A model generated the notes under the pieces. It did not search any database and was not told the origin of the DNA. It was given only the letters and a program-made list of their open reading frames with translations. DNA of 9,999 nt from JAYFRE01 sp034926235 (GTDB lineage Bacteria > Pseudomonadota > Alphaproteobacteria > Rhodospirillales > Magnetospirillaceae). Positions 1-5,513 of this stretch are shown here, one piece after another; positions within the stretch are counted from its first letter, which is position 1; each line of letters begins with the position of its first letter. The position numbers and the translations under genes were made by a program. The stretch lies in NCBI GenBank assembly GCA_034926235.1, contig JAYFRE010000080.1, positions 1 through 9,999 on the forward strand, read 5' to 3'.

Positions 1-1782
1 GGCCTGCCGCAACTGATGCGGGGCGAGGAGACGCGGCGCGTGTCGGTCCTGATACCGGGCATCCAGTTCCCTCTTGGTGCGATTCTGTCGTTGCCGCTGA
101 TGACGGAAGGACGGACCGTCGGCATGCTGACGCTTTATTCCGTTAACCGCGATGATTTCGACGAAGAAGACGTGCGGCTGATGGGCAATCTGGCGCGCAA
201 TGTTTCCTACGGCATCGGCATGCAGCGTGTGCAGTTTGAACGCGGCCGCGCCGAACGCGAATTAAAGGAATCAGAGGCGCGCTACCGCGTGCTGGTCGAA
301 ACCGCACCGGACGCCATTCTGGTTCATACCCAAGGCGTGATCATCTTTTCCAACCATTCCGCCGACGATTTGTTCCGCGCCGGGCCGGGATTGTCGCTGA
401 TGGGGCGGCGTATCGGCGATCTGATCCACAAGGACGCCACCCTGTCCGAGGATTTTTCCCGCATCGAAGGCGCTGATGGGGCCACGACCATGGTCGAAGC
501 GCATCTGGCCCGTCTCGACGGTTCCGGTTTCGTCGCCGAGGTGACTTTTTCCCCCATCGTTTTCCATGGGGTCCATGCCCGCCAGATGATCGTTCGCGAC
601 ATCACCGAGCGTAAGCAGGTCCACGCCCAACTGGTGCAGACGGCGAAGCTGGCGACGCTGGGCGAGATGGCGGCCAGCATGGCGCATGAACTGAGCCAGC
701 CCCTGAACATCATGCGCATGGCCGCCGAGGGGGCCTTGATGCTGATCGGACGGGAAAAGGCCAGCCAGGACTATCAGGTCAAGCAGTTCGCCATGATCGC
801 GGCCCAGGCCGGGCGCATGGCCGAGATCATCGACCATATCCGCATCTTCAGCCGCAAAGACAGCGGCGCGGTCGAACTGTTCGACGCCCGGGCCACGCTG
901 CAATTGGCCATCGAGCTGATGACGCCGCAATTGTCGTCCGACGATATCCGCATCCAGGCCATGCTGCCGGTCGGCGCGGTTTATCCGGTGATGGGCAGGC
1001 CGGTGCAGCTTGAACAGGTAGTCGTCAATCTGCTGTCCAACGCCGCCGACGCGATCAAGGAAGTCCGCGCCCGTACCGGCGAAACCCGTCCTGGTCTGGT
1101 GACGCTGACGGCGACGGTCGAGCATCATTCCAAACTAAAACTGACCATCACCGACAATGGTTCGGGCATCGCCGAAGAAGATTTGGACCGTATCTTTGAT
1201 CCCTTCTTCACCACCAAGGAGGTGGGGCGCGGCACCGGTCTGGGATTGTCGGTCAGTTTCGGCATCATCGCGTCGATGGGGGGACGCCTGTCCGCCGACC
1301 CGACGCCGTTGGGGGCGGGGGCGTCCTTTTCCATCATCCTGCCGTTGCGGGACTGTCCTGTGCCCGCCGACGAGGATGCCGCCGCCGGCAAGGAGCCCAA
1401 GGAAAATTCCCTGGCGCGCCATCTGCTGCTGGTCGATGACGAACCGCAGGCGATCGAGAATATGAGCGCCTATTTCACCGAATTGGGCTATCGCACCACC
1501 CGCGCCCATAGCGGCAACGCGGCCTTGAAATTGTTTTCGCGGGATCCGGCGGATTTGGTGGTAACCGACATCCGCATGGCCGACGGCGACGGTGAGGCGC
1601 TGATCCGCCAATTGCGCGACGTTGCCCCCGATTTGCCGATCGTGGTCGTCACCGGTCATATCGGACGAACGGAGATTCTGGCCAAGGAACCGGCCAACGA
1701 TCGGTTGAAAGTGATAAAAAAACCGGTCAGTCTGGCTATGATGGCCGAAACGATCGAAGAAATGCTGCAGATTTCTTCGTAA
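1..1782 (+). CDS. Hybrid sensor histidine kinase (5' end outside window)
   Basis: The reading frame is open from the first base, so the gene starts upstream; residue numbers here count from the ATG at 16. Residues about 20-70 resemble the end of a GAF sensory domain. About 85-200 is a PAS domain (starting ESEARYRVLVETAPDAI, ending IVRDITERK). About 210-280 is HisKA dimerisation with the H-box HELSQPLN, phospho-acceptor His224. About 325-445 is the HATPase, with N-box Asn338/Asn342, G1 box DNGSG (380-384), F-box DPFFTT and G2 box GRGTGLG (404-410). About 468-585 is a receiver with acidic Asp474/Asp475, phospho-Asp518 and Lys569. All catalytic residues are present, so an active kinase with an attached receiver, probably a phosphorelay member, is expected. 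No membrane segment is visible in this part. The response regulator 109 bases downstream on the same strand is the obvious candidate partner, by inference. The signal sensed is unknown. Confidence 0.93.
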   Translation, partial: GLPQLMRGEETRRVSVLIPGIQFPLGAILSLPLMTEGRTVGMLTLYSVNRDDFDEEDVRLMGNLARNVSYGIGMQRVQFERGRAERELKESEARYRVLVETAPDAILVHTQGVIIFSNHSADDLFRAGPGLSLMGRRIGDLIHKDATLSEDFSRIEGADGATTMVEAHLARLDGSGFVAEVTFSPIVFHGVHARQMIVRDITERKQVHAQLVQTAKLATLGEMAASMAHELSQPLNIMRMAAEGALMLIGREKASQDYQVKQFAMIAAQAGRMAEIIDHIRIFSRKDSGAVELFDARATLQLAIELMTPQLSSDDIRIQAMLPVGAVYPVMGRPVQLEQVVVNLLSNAADAIKEVRARTGETRPGLVTLTATVEHHSKLKLTITDNGSGIAEEDLDRIFDPFFTTKEVGRGTGLGLSVSFGIIASMGGRLSADPTPLGAGASFSIILPLRDCPVPADEDAAAGKEPKENSLARHLLLVDDEPQAIENMSAYFTELGYRTTRAHSGNAALKLFSRDPADLVVTDIRMADGDGEALIRQLRDVAPDLPIVVVTGHIGRTEILAKEPANDRLKVIKKPVSLAMMAETIEEMLQISS

Positions 1783-1891
1783 TCCGCTCCAATCCGATTG
1801 AACGATTTGCTGTCAGCGCGCATCCTGGCATAGGCGGTTTTCTCGTTTGGGGGGGTATTCTCATTAACGAAAATGATTTTGGAGACAAGGG

Positions 1892-2536
1892 ATGCAGATC
1901 CTGGTGGCTGACGACCATAATCTGGTGCGCGATGGGCTGAAGCCGTTCCTGAAGGAGCTTGACGCCGACGCCGATATTCTCGACGCCGCGACCTTCGACG
2001 AAGCTTTTGCCGCCGCCCGGAAGGCCGAGGATCTCGGACTCGTTCTTTTGGACCTGAAAATGCCCGGCATGAACGGTCTGAACGGAGTCGAGGCGATCCG
2101 CCATCTGAAACCTAAAGTACCGCTGGTCATCCTGTCCGGTCATGTTGAGCGGGACGAGGTGCTGGCTGCCGTTCGCGCCGGTGCGAACGGCTATATTCCG
2201 AAAACGATCAATAGCGCCTCGCTGATCAACGCGCTGCGTCTGGTCATTGCCGGCGAAACCTATCTGCCCAGCTCGATCCTGATCGATGACGGCACGGTCG
2301 AACGCAAGGCGCCGACATCGCCCTTGTCCACTCTGTCGGCCCGCGAACGCGAAATTCTGGGCTATCTGATCGAGGGGCAGACCAACAAGGAAATCGCCCG
2401 GCGGCTGGATTTGCAGGAAATCACCATCAAGATTCATTTGCGCAACGTCTATCGCAAGATCGGCGCGGTCAACCGCGCCCAAGCCGTCCGCATCGCCATG
2501 ACCGCGGGTTGGCCGGTAGCCGCCATCGCCCGCTAA
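1892..2536 (+). CDS. NarL/LuxR-family response regulator
   Basis: A 214-residue two-domain transcriptional regulator, a normal length for the family. The receiver (about 1-118) has acidic Asp7/Asp8, phospho-Asp54 in LLDLKMPGMNG, switch Ser82 and conserved Lys104. The C-terminal LuxR-type helix-turn-helix (about 145-205) shows LSAREREILGYLIEGQTNKEIA and the recognition-helix stretch ITIKIHLRNVYRKIG. The ATG at 1892 is supported by a GGAGACAAGG ribosome site just upstream. A small dyad TCATT-N6-AATGA (1861-1876) lies right before the ribosome site and could be an operator or chance. The family is activated by phosphorylation and binds promoter DNA as a dimer. The upstream hybrid kinase is its likely partner. 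Its targets are unknown, and nothing visible ties it to the cas genes beyond location. Confidence 0.93.
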   Translation: MQILVADDHNLVRDGLKPFLKELDADADILDAATFDEAFAAARKAEDLGLVLLDLKMPGMNGLNGVEAIRHLKPKVPLVILSGHVERDEVLAAVRAGANGYIPKTINSASLINALRLVIAGETYLPSSILIDDGTVERKAPTSPLSTLSAREREILGYLIEGQTNKEIARRLDLQEITIKIHLRNVYRKIGAVNRAQAVRIAMTAGWPVAAIAR

Positions 2537-2560
2537 GGGATACCGCCGGGAAAAGTTTTC

Positions 2561-2595
2561 AGGGCCGCGCCTACGGGTGCGGCCCTTATTCGTTC
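2561..2595 (+). terminator. Intrinsic terminator-like hairpin after the response regulator
   Basis: A perfect 8-pair stem, AGGGCCGC (2561-2568) with GCGGCCCT (2579-2586), a 10-base loop, and a T-rich but interrupted tail (TTATTCGTTCT). It lies 24 bases after the regulator stop codon, where a transcript end is expected. A diverged copy occurs at 3139-3175. Confidence 0.7.
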
Positions 2596-2788
2596 TGATT
2601 GCGGATCGCATGTGCTGTTTTCTCTGCCGAACTGCGTTCTGCGAAATTTTTCGACAGGGTGGCCAAGGGCCGAAGGCCTGATCCGCGTGACGCGGTGTTG
2701 CCCTGTTCAGAGGCGTGCCGGTGTCGGTCCCTTGGGGAAGGGAGGACTCGAAGAGCTTGCATTATCTCATTGATGACGCTAAGTTTTT
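2596..2788. other. Non-coding stretch with short hairpins before the CreA-like RNA
   Basis: No convincing gene is seen; the open frame crossing it continues into the degenerate CRISPR repeats and resembles no known protein. Three short perfect hairpins lie in series: GGCC-gaa-GGCC (2668-2678), CCGCG-tga-CGCGG (2683-2695) and TCCCTT-gggg-AAGGGA (2728-2743). Whether they are transcribed is unknown. The 3' end (2757-2788) becomes AT-rich and may hold the promoter of the CreA-like RNA. Confidence 0.4.
2757..2785 (+). promoter_or_regulatory. Weak candidate promoter for the CreA-like RNA
   Basis: TTGCAT (2757-2762) and TAAGTT (2780-2785) are spaced by 17 bases in an AT-rich patch directly ahead of the first degenerate repeat. 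Each box matches only 3 of 6 consensus positions, so the main support is position. Transcription from about 2792 would begin within the first repeat, close to the base of its hairpin. Confidence 0.25.
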
Positions 2789-2817
2789 ATTATCCCTGCC
2801 TGTGCGGGGATGAACCA
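2789..2817 (+). repeat. Degenerate I-E CRISPR repeat 1 of the CreA-like unit
   Basis: The right half GCGGGGATGAACC (2804-2816) is identical to the array repeat; the left half has diverged. The changes keep a six-pair stem with a four-base loop, which suggests selection for Cas6e recognition. Confidence 0.8.
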
Positions 2818-2843
2818 CGTATCGTTAATGTTGGGTATCATAC

Positions 2844-2872
2844 ATGTTCCCCGCATACGCGGGGATGAACGC
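2844..2872 (+). repeat. Degenerate I-E CRISPR repeat 2 of the CreA-like unit
   Basis: 24 of 29 positions match the array repeat. The differences are the first base, two bases around the hairpin loop, and the last two bases. The stem CCCCGC/GCGGGG is intact, and the changed 3' end would be removed or non-functional because no spacer follows. Confidence 0.88.
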
Positions 2873-2898
2873 ATATGAGGAATGTTCTTTGCTAACCG

Positions 2899-2926
2899 AA
2901 GCGTATAGGTAAAGTTTGATATCATA
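2899..2926 (+). promoter_or_regulatory. Predicted Cascade target of the CreA-like guide (AAG PAM + protospacer)
   Basis: AAG (2899-2901) is followed by a protospacer (2902-2926) matching the pseudo-spacer at 20 of 25 positions, with mismatches at 6, 8, 12, 16 and 18. Positions 1-5 and 7 of the seed match. AAG is a canonical interference PAM of E. coli type I-E and stands on the correct side. Positions 6, 12 and 18 are not read by Cascade because every sixth base is flipped out, so only two effective mismatches remain. The site ends 8 bases before the predicted -35 box of the CreT-like RNA, where bound Cascade would hinder polymerase. Confidence 0.75.
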
Positions 2927-2934
2927 ACTATCGC

Positions 2935-2963
2935 TTGACGAGGCGTCGGACCTTCATTACCCT
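2935..2963 (+). promoter_or_regulatory. Candidate promoter of the CreT-like RNA
   Basis: TTGACG (2935-2940, 5 of 6 consensus) and TACCCT (2958-2963, the three most conserved -10 positions kept) are separated by exactly 17 bases. Transcription would start near 2970, about 90 bases before the mini-ORF, and run through two hairpins. The predicted Cascade site lies immediately upstream. Confidence 0.5.
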
Positions 2964-2970
2964 GGGGTTG

Positions 2971-3043
2971 TGAGGTGCAGAACGCGCGGTGCGTTCGGCC
3001 TCATAGCTGAAATATAAGCTCGCCCCCCGGCAGAATGCCGGGG
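2971..3043 (+). other. Two hairpins in the CreT-like leader
   Basis: Hairpin 1 (2971-3003) has TGAGG/CCTCA outside and GAACGC/GCGTTC inside, separated by a small internal loop, with loop GCGGT. Hairpin 2 (3025-3043) is a perfect eight-pair CCCCGGCA-gaa-TGCCGGGG, ending five bases before the Shine-Dalgarno. They could stabilise the RNA or keep the ribosome site exposed. Confidence 0.6.
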
Positions 3044-3060
3044 TTATAGGAGAAAAACCG

Positions 3061-3099
3061 ATGAGTCAGAGAAGATCATCACTTAGCCGTTTCATGTGA
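3061..3099 (+). CDS. CreT-like mini-ORF with tandem rare AGA and TCA codons
   Basis: Twelve codons, predicted peptide MSQRRSSLSRFM, then TGA (3097-3099). The ATG follows AGGAG (3048-3052) at an 8-base spacing, a stronger ribosome site than that of several cas genes in the window. Codons 4-5 are AGA-AGA (3070-3075) and codons 6-7 TCA-TCA (3076-3081). In the neighbouring GC-rich genes arginine is almost always CGN and AGA appears only occasionally, so a tandem pair directly after the start is conspicuous. Early tandem rare codons would stall ribosomes and hold the matching tRNAs, the mechanism shown for CreT. The alternative is a chance ORF or the relic of a deleted gene start. Confidence 0.6.
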   Translation: MSQRRSSLSRFM

Positions 3100-3138
3100 C
3101 CCCGTTTATCGGGGCGCATGGGGCGGCGCATGAACAAT

Positions 3139-3175
3139 AAGGGTCGCACCCCGGGACGCGGCCCTTGCTGTTCTG
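3139..3175 (+). terminator. Terminator-like hairpin after the CreT-like ORF
   Basis: A nine-pair stem AAGGGTCGC (3139-3147) with GCGGCCCTT (3158-3166), containing one G-U pair, with a 10-base loop and a partly T-rich tail (GCTGTTCTGATT). It strongly resembles the hairpin at 2561-2595, which sits where a terminator is expected. It would close the small RNA unit and separate it from the cas operon. Confidence 0.6.
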
Positions 3176-3474
3176 ATTATGGATTGTGTGTGGCACCTTC
3201 CTGCAGGGGGGGCGAGTGGGTATGCCGAGTGATCTGCTCGATGTGTTTATCGGGGTGTAAATAAAGCCCTATGGGGGGATGAATAGGTGCCTTGGTCCGG
3301 CGGGGTCGGGGCCGGAAGAACTGGATGACAAGAACAAGGTTGTGAATCTTTGTCTGGTTTTACTTCCGGTTTTGTTCTCAAACCGTTATTCTAATCCTCC
3401 GTTCAGGGGGTGGGTGGGTTCAAGCGTAAGACGCGGGTCCTATTCATTTTGGCGCCGATATCCTTGGGGGTGGG
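3176..3474. other. Non-coding region before the cas operon
   Basis: About 300 bases without a supportable gene. A GGGGGATGAA stretch (3274-3283) resembles the right half of a CRISPR repeat, and TTTATCGGGG at 3246-3255 repeats a sequence at 3105-3114. An AT-richer section (3338-3397) contains TCTAAT (3390-3395), a good -10 match, but no convincing -35 at the right distance. The cas promoter probably lies here, but I cannot place it. An open frame from 3279 runs into cas8e and looks spurious. Confidence 0.4.
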
Positions 3475-4962
3475 ATGCCGCTGAATCTTGTCTTGGATCG
3501 TTGGATTCCGGTGCGTCGGACCGATGGCGGCACGGAACAGATTCGCCCCGACGAAATCACCCGTCCCGATATCGCGTTCCCCGACTGGCCGCGCGCCGAT
3601 CTGAACATCGCTTGCCTGGAACTGCTGGTCGGTCTGGTGTTCCTGGCCGATCCGCCCGCCGATAACGAAGAATGGCGGGCACGGCGTGCGCCCGCGCCGG
3701 AACGGCTGCGCGAACGGTTCGCCGCATTGGCTCCGGCGTTCGATCTGATCGGCGACGGGCCGCGTTTCTTGCAGGATTTCGCCCCACTCGACGGCGACGG
3801 CAATCCGCCCGACATGCTGTTCATCGATTCCGCCGGGGGACAGACCGCCCGCAACAATGCCGATCTGCTGGTACGGCGCAACCGCTACCCCGATCTGGAT
3901 TTGCCCCTGGCGGCGATGGCGCTTTACACCCTGCAGGCGCATGCGCCGTCGGGCGGGGCGGGCAACCGCACCTCGATGCGGGGCGGCGGGCCGATGGTGA
4001 CGCTGGTCGATCCCGGGACGGGGCGGCTGTGGGATCTGGTTTGGGCCAATGTGCCCAATGGCGCACCGGCCGGGATCGATATTCTGCCCTGGATGAAGCC
4101 CACCCGCACTTCCGAAGCCAAGGGCTCGGAAGTCTGGCCCGTTCAGATCCATCCGGCCGAGGCTTTCTTCGGCATGCCGCGCCGTCTGCGGCTGGTGGCC
4201 GCCGGGGACCGGGTGACAGGGGTTATCCAGCGGCCCTATGGCATCAATTACGCCGGGCATAACCACCCGCTGACACCCTATTACCGGCTGAAAACCGACA
4301 GCGACTGGCTGCCGGTGCATCCCCGCGCCGGGGCTTTCGGCTATCGCAACTGGTTGGGCGTGATCGTGAGCGCAGCGGTGGAAAACGCTACCCTCGCCCG
4401 GCGTGCGGAAACCATCAAAAGCTACGAGGGTCGCCTCCTACCCAAGGATCGGCGCGGGACCAGCGTGATCGTCGCCGGTTATGCGATGGACAATATGAAA
4501 CCGCGCGATTTCACGTGGTCGCGTCAGCCGCTTCTGCCGCTCCTCCCCGAAATTCAGAAACCGGTGGTGGCGATGATCGAAAGCGCCGAGACCTTCGGCA
4601 GCGTGTTGCGGGGGGCCTTGAAGACGGTGACCGGCGACGGGAAGAGGTTGGAGCTTTTACGCGAAACCTTCTTCATCCGCACCCAGTCCGCTTTCGACCA
4701 GGCGCTTGCCGCGCTGCTGCGGGGCGAGGATGCCATCGAAACCGCCAAGCGCTGGGTGCAGGCGGTAAGACGGGAAGCGGAAGCGATTTTCAATGACGAG
4801 GCGCTGCCGGGTCTCGATGGCAAAAGCATCAAGGAAATCGAGGCGATCGTTGCGGCGCGGGGCTATCTGCGGGCGGTGCTTTTCGGGCGGGCCAAGCCGG
4901 GACCCGATGTCTATACCAAGCTTCACCTGACAGCGCCGGGCAAGAAACAGGGGACGCCATGA
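3475..4962 (+). CDS. cas8e: Type I-E Cascade large subunit Cas8e (Cse1/CasA)
   Basis: A 495-residue protein, close to the roughly 500 residues of E. coli CasA. It opens with the family signature (MPLNLVLDRWIPVRR) and contains WPRADLNIACLELLVGL (38-54), the loop around residues 123-137 (QTARNNADLLVRRNR) corresponding to the handle-contacting L1 region, and GNRTSMRGGGPMVTL (163-177), typical of the Cse1 core. The C-terminal third is helical, as expected for the bundle that contacts Cas3 and Cse2. In the complex it recognises the PAM, starts DNA unwinding and recruits Cas3. The ATG at 3475 follows a G-rich ribosome site (GGGGGTGGG). It is the first gene of the operon and overlaps cse2 by 4 bases. 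The gene looks intact although no cas3 is beside it. Confidence 0.95.
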   Translation: MPLNLVLDRWIPVRRTDGGTEQIRPDEITRPDIAFPDWPRADLNIACLELLVGLVFLADPPADNEEWRARRAPAPERLRERFAALAPAFDLIGDGPRFLQDFAPLDGDGNPPDMLFIDSAGGQTARNNADLLVRRNRYPDLDLPLAAMALYTLQAHAPSGGAGNRTSMRGGGPMVTLVDPGTGRLWDLVWANVPNGAPAGIDILPWMKPTRTSEAKGSEVWPVQIHPAEAFFGMPRRLRLVAAGDRVTGVIQRPYGINYAGHNHPLTPYYRLKTDSDWLPVHPRAGAFGYRNWLGVIVSAAVENATLARRAETIKSYEGRLLPKDRRGTSVIVAGYAMDNMKPRDFTWSRQPLLPLLPEIQKPVVAMIESAETFGSVLRGALKTVTGDGKRLELLRETFFIRTQSAFDQALAALLRGEDAIETAKRWVQAVRREAEAIFNDEALPGLDGKSIKEIEAIVAARGYLRAVLFGRAKPGPDVYTKLHLTAPGKKQGTP

Positions 4963-5513
4963 CCGGAAAGCGGACGGAAACGGAAACAGGACCGGAAACG
5001 GGGAAGATCGTTTCGGGCTGGTGGCGGCAATCCTTGCGGCCCGGAGATGGGCTGGAAACCGGCGCGGTGCGCGGCTTCCGCGCCCGGCTGCGGCGTGCGC
5101 ATGGCTTGCTTGAAATCGTGTCCGAACCGCAATTCATCGCCCTGCATGACGATCTGGCGGCGGCGTGGAAAAAGCGCCCCGATCCGGTCGCCCTGGCGGC
5201 GCTGGCGCATCTGCTGGCCTCGGTCAAAAAGAATGCCCCCCATCGGATCGCACAGATTTTCGGTATGGGTGATCGGCCGGCGCTGTCGCAGTTGCGCTTC
5301 CAGCATCTGATCCGCACCGACGCCTTGCCGGAGTTGGGCGAGGATTTGCGCCGGGCTTTGCCGATGATTGACTATGCCTGCAACGTCGCCGCCCTGGCGG
5401 TCGATTTCCTGAATTGGAACGAACAGACCCGCGCCCGATGGTGCTTCGATTATTTCGGCAAGGCTTCGCCCGAGACGCCGGCCGCCGCCCCCGAAATGGA
5501 GGAAACCGAATGA
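4959..5513 (+). CDS. cse2: Type I-E Cascade small subunit Cse2 (CasB)
   Basis: A 184-residue helical protein, somewhat longer than E. coli CasB (160). Family features include the basic stretch RGFRARLRRAHG (38-49), LSQLRFQHLIRT (109-120) and the C-terminal helix ALAVDFLNWNEQTRARWCFDYF (145-166). Two copies form the belly of Cascade, which holds the displaced DNA strand and stabilises the R-loop. The ATG overlaps the cas8e stop (ATGA), implying coupled translation. The first 15 or so residues (TGKRTETETGPETGK) are low-complexity and encoded by repeated CGGAAA-like units. They lie outside the conserved fold and may be a lineage-specific extension. The C-terminal tail (PETPAAAPEMEETE) is also disordered-looking. 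Confidence 0.93.
   Translation: MTGKRTETETGPETGKIVSGWWRQSLRPGDGLETGAVRGFRARLRRAHGLLEIVSEPQFIALHDDLAAAWKKRPDPVALAALAHLLASVKKNAPHRIAQIFGMGDRPALSQLRFQHLIRTDALPELGEDLRRALPMIDYACNVAALAVDFLNWNEQTRARWCFDYFGKASPETPAAAPEMEETE

Larger units (their letters stand above)
2789..2872 (+). ncRNA. creA: CreA-like antitoxin crRNA (degenerate repeat / pseudo-spacer / degenerate repeat)
   Basis: A minimal CRISPR unit set apart from the main array. Repeat 1 (2789-2817) is strongly diverged but keeps the Cas6e stem as CCCTGC-ctgt-GCGGGG with one wobble pair. Repeat 2 (2844-2872) matches the array repeat at 24 of 29 positions and keeps CCCCGC-atac-GCGGGG. Cleavage at the stem base would leave the 8-base handle AUGAACCA, one change from the array's AUGAACCG. 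The pseudo-spacer (2818-2843) is 26 bases, six shorter than the array's 32. It matches a nearby chromosomal site at 2902-2926 (20 of 25) next to an AAG PAM. In known CreTA systems such an RNA guides Cascade to repress, not cut, the promoter of the toxin RNA. The function here is inferred from this arrangement. A simple decaying CRISPR remnant is the alternative, but it would not explain the targeting match. Confidence 0.75.
2970..3175 (+). ncRNA. creT: CreT-like toxin RNA
   Basis: A self-contained small transcription unit. It has the promoter at 2935-2963, a leader with two strong hairpins, a strong Shine-Dalgarno AGGAG (3048-3052), a 12-codon ORF (3061-3099), a short hairpin CCCCG-tttat-CGGGG (3100-3114) and a terminator-like hairpin at 3139-3166. 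In the studied CreT of a haloarchaeal type I-B locus, a mini-ORF with two tandem AGA codons behind a strong ribosome site sequesters the rare tRNA-Arg(UCU) and arrests growth unless Cascade, guided by CreA, silences its promoter. This locus repeats each of those features in the same order. The 5' and 3' ends given are estimates. Toxicity is an inference; a leader-peptide or cas-regulatory role is the main alternative. Confidence 0.65.

Noticed and set aside
271..1128. Antisense open frame of 285 codons within the histidine kinase
   Set aside because: Opposes conserved PAS/HisKA/HATPase coding and shows no protein-like pattern of its own.
2599..2868. Open frame of 89 codons over the degenerate repeats
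   Set aside because: It reads through CRISPR-like repeats in a fortuitous frame; no ribosome site or domain.
3061..3099. Mini-ORF as the leftover start of a deleted cas3
   Set aside because: The twelve residues do not resemble a Cas3 start that I recognise, and the promoter, leader hairpins, terminator and guide target fit a complete small RNA unit better.
3387..3395. TATTCT/TCTAAT as -10 box of a cas operon promoter
   Set aside because: No acceptable -35 box at 16 to 18 bases upstream; not annotated as a promoter.
3279..3665. Open frame of 128 codons starting in the gap and running into cas8e
   Set aside because: Its apparent ribosome site is the G-run of a repeat-like fragment, the second half is out-of-frame cas8e, and the peptide resembles no family.
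3403..4320. Antisense open frame of 305 codons over the start of cas8e
   Set aside because: Low-complexity composition and complete overlap with a well-recognised gene; no domain or ribosome site.
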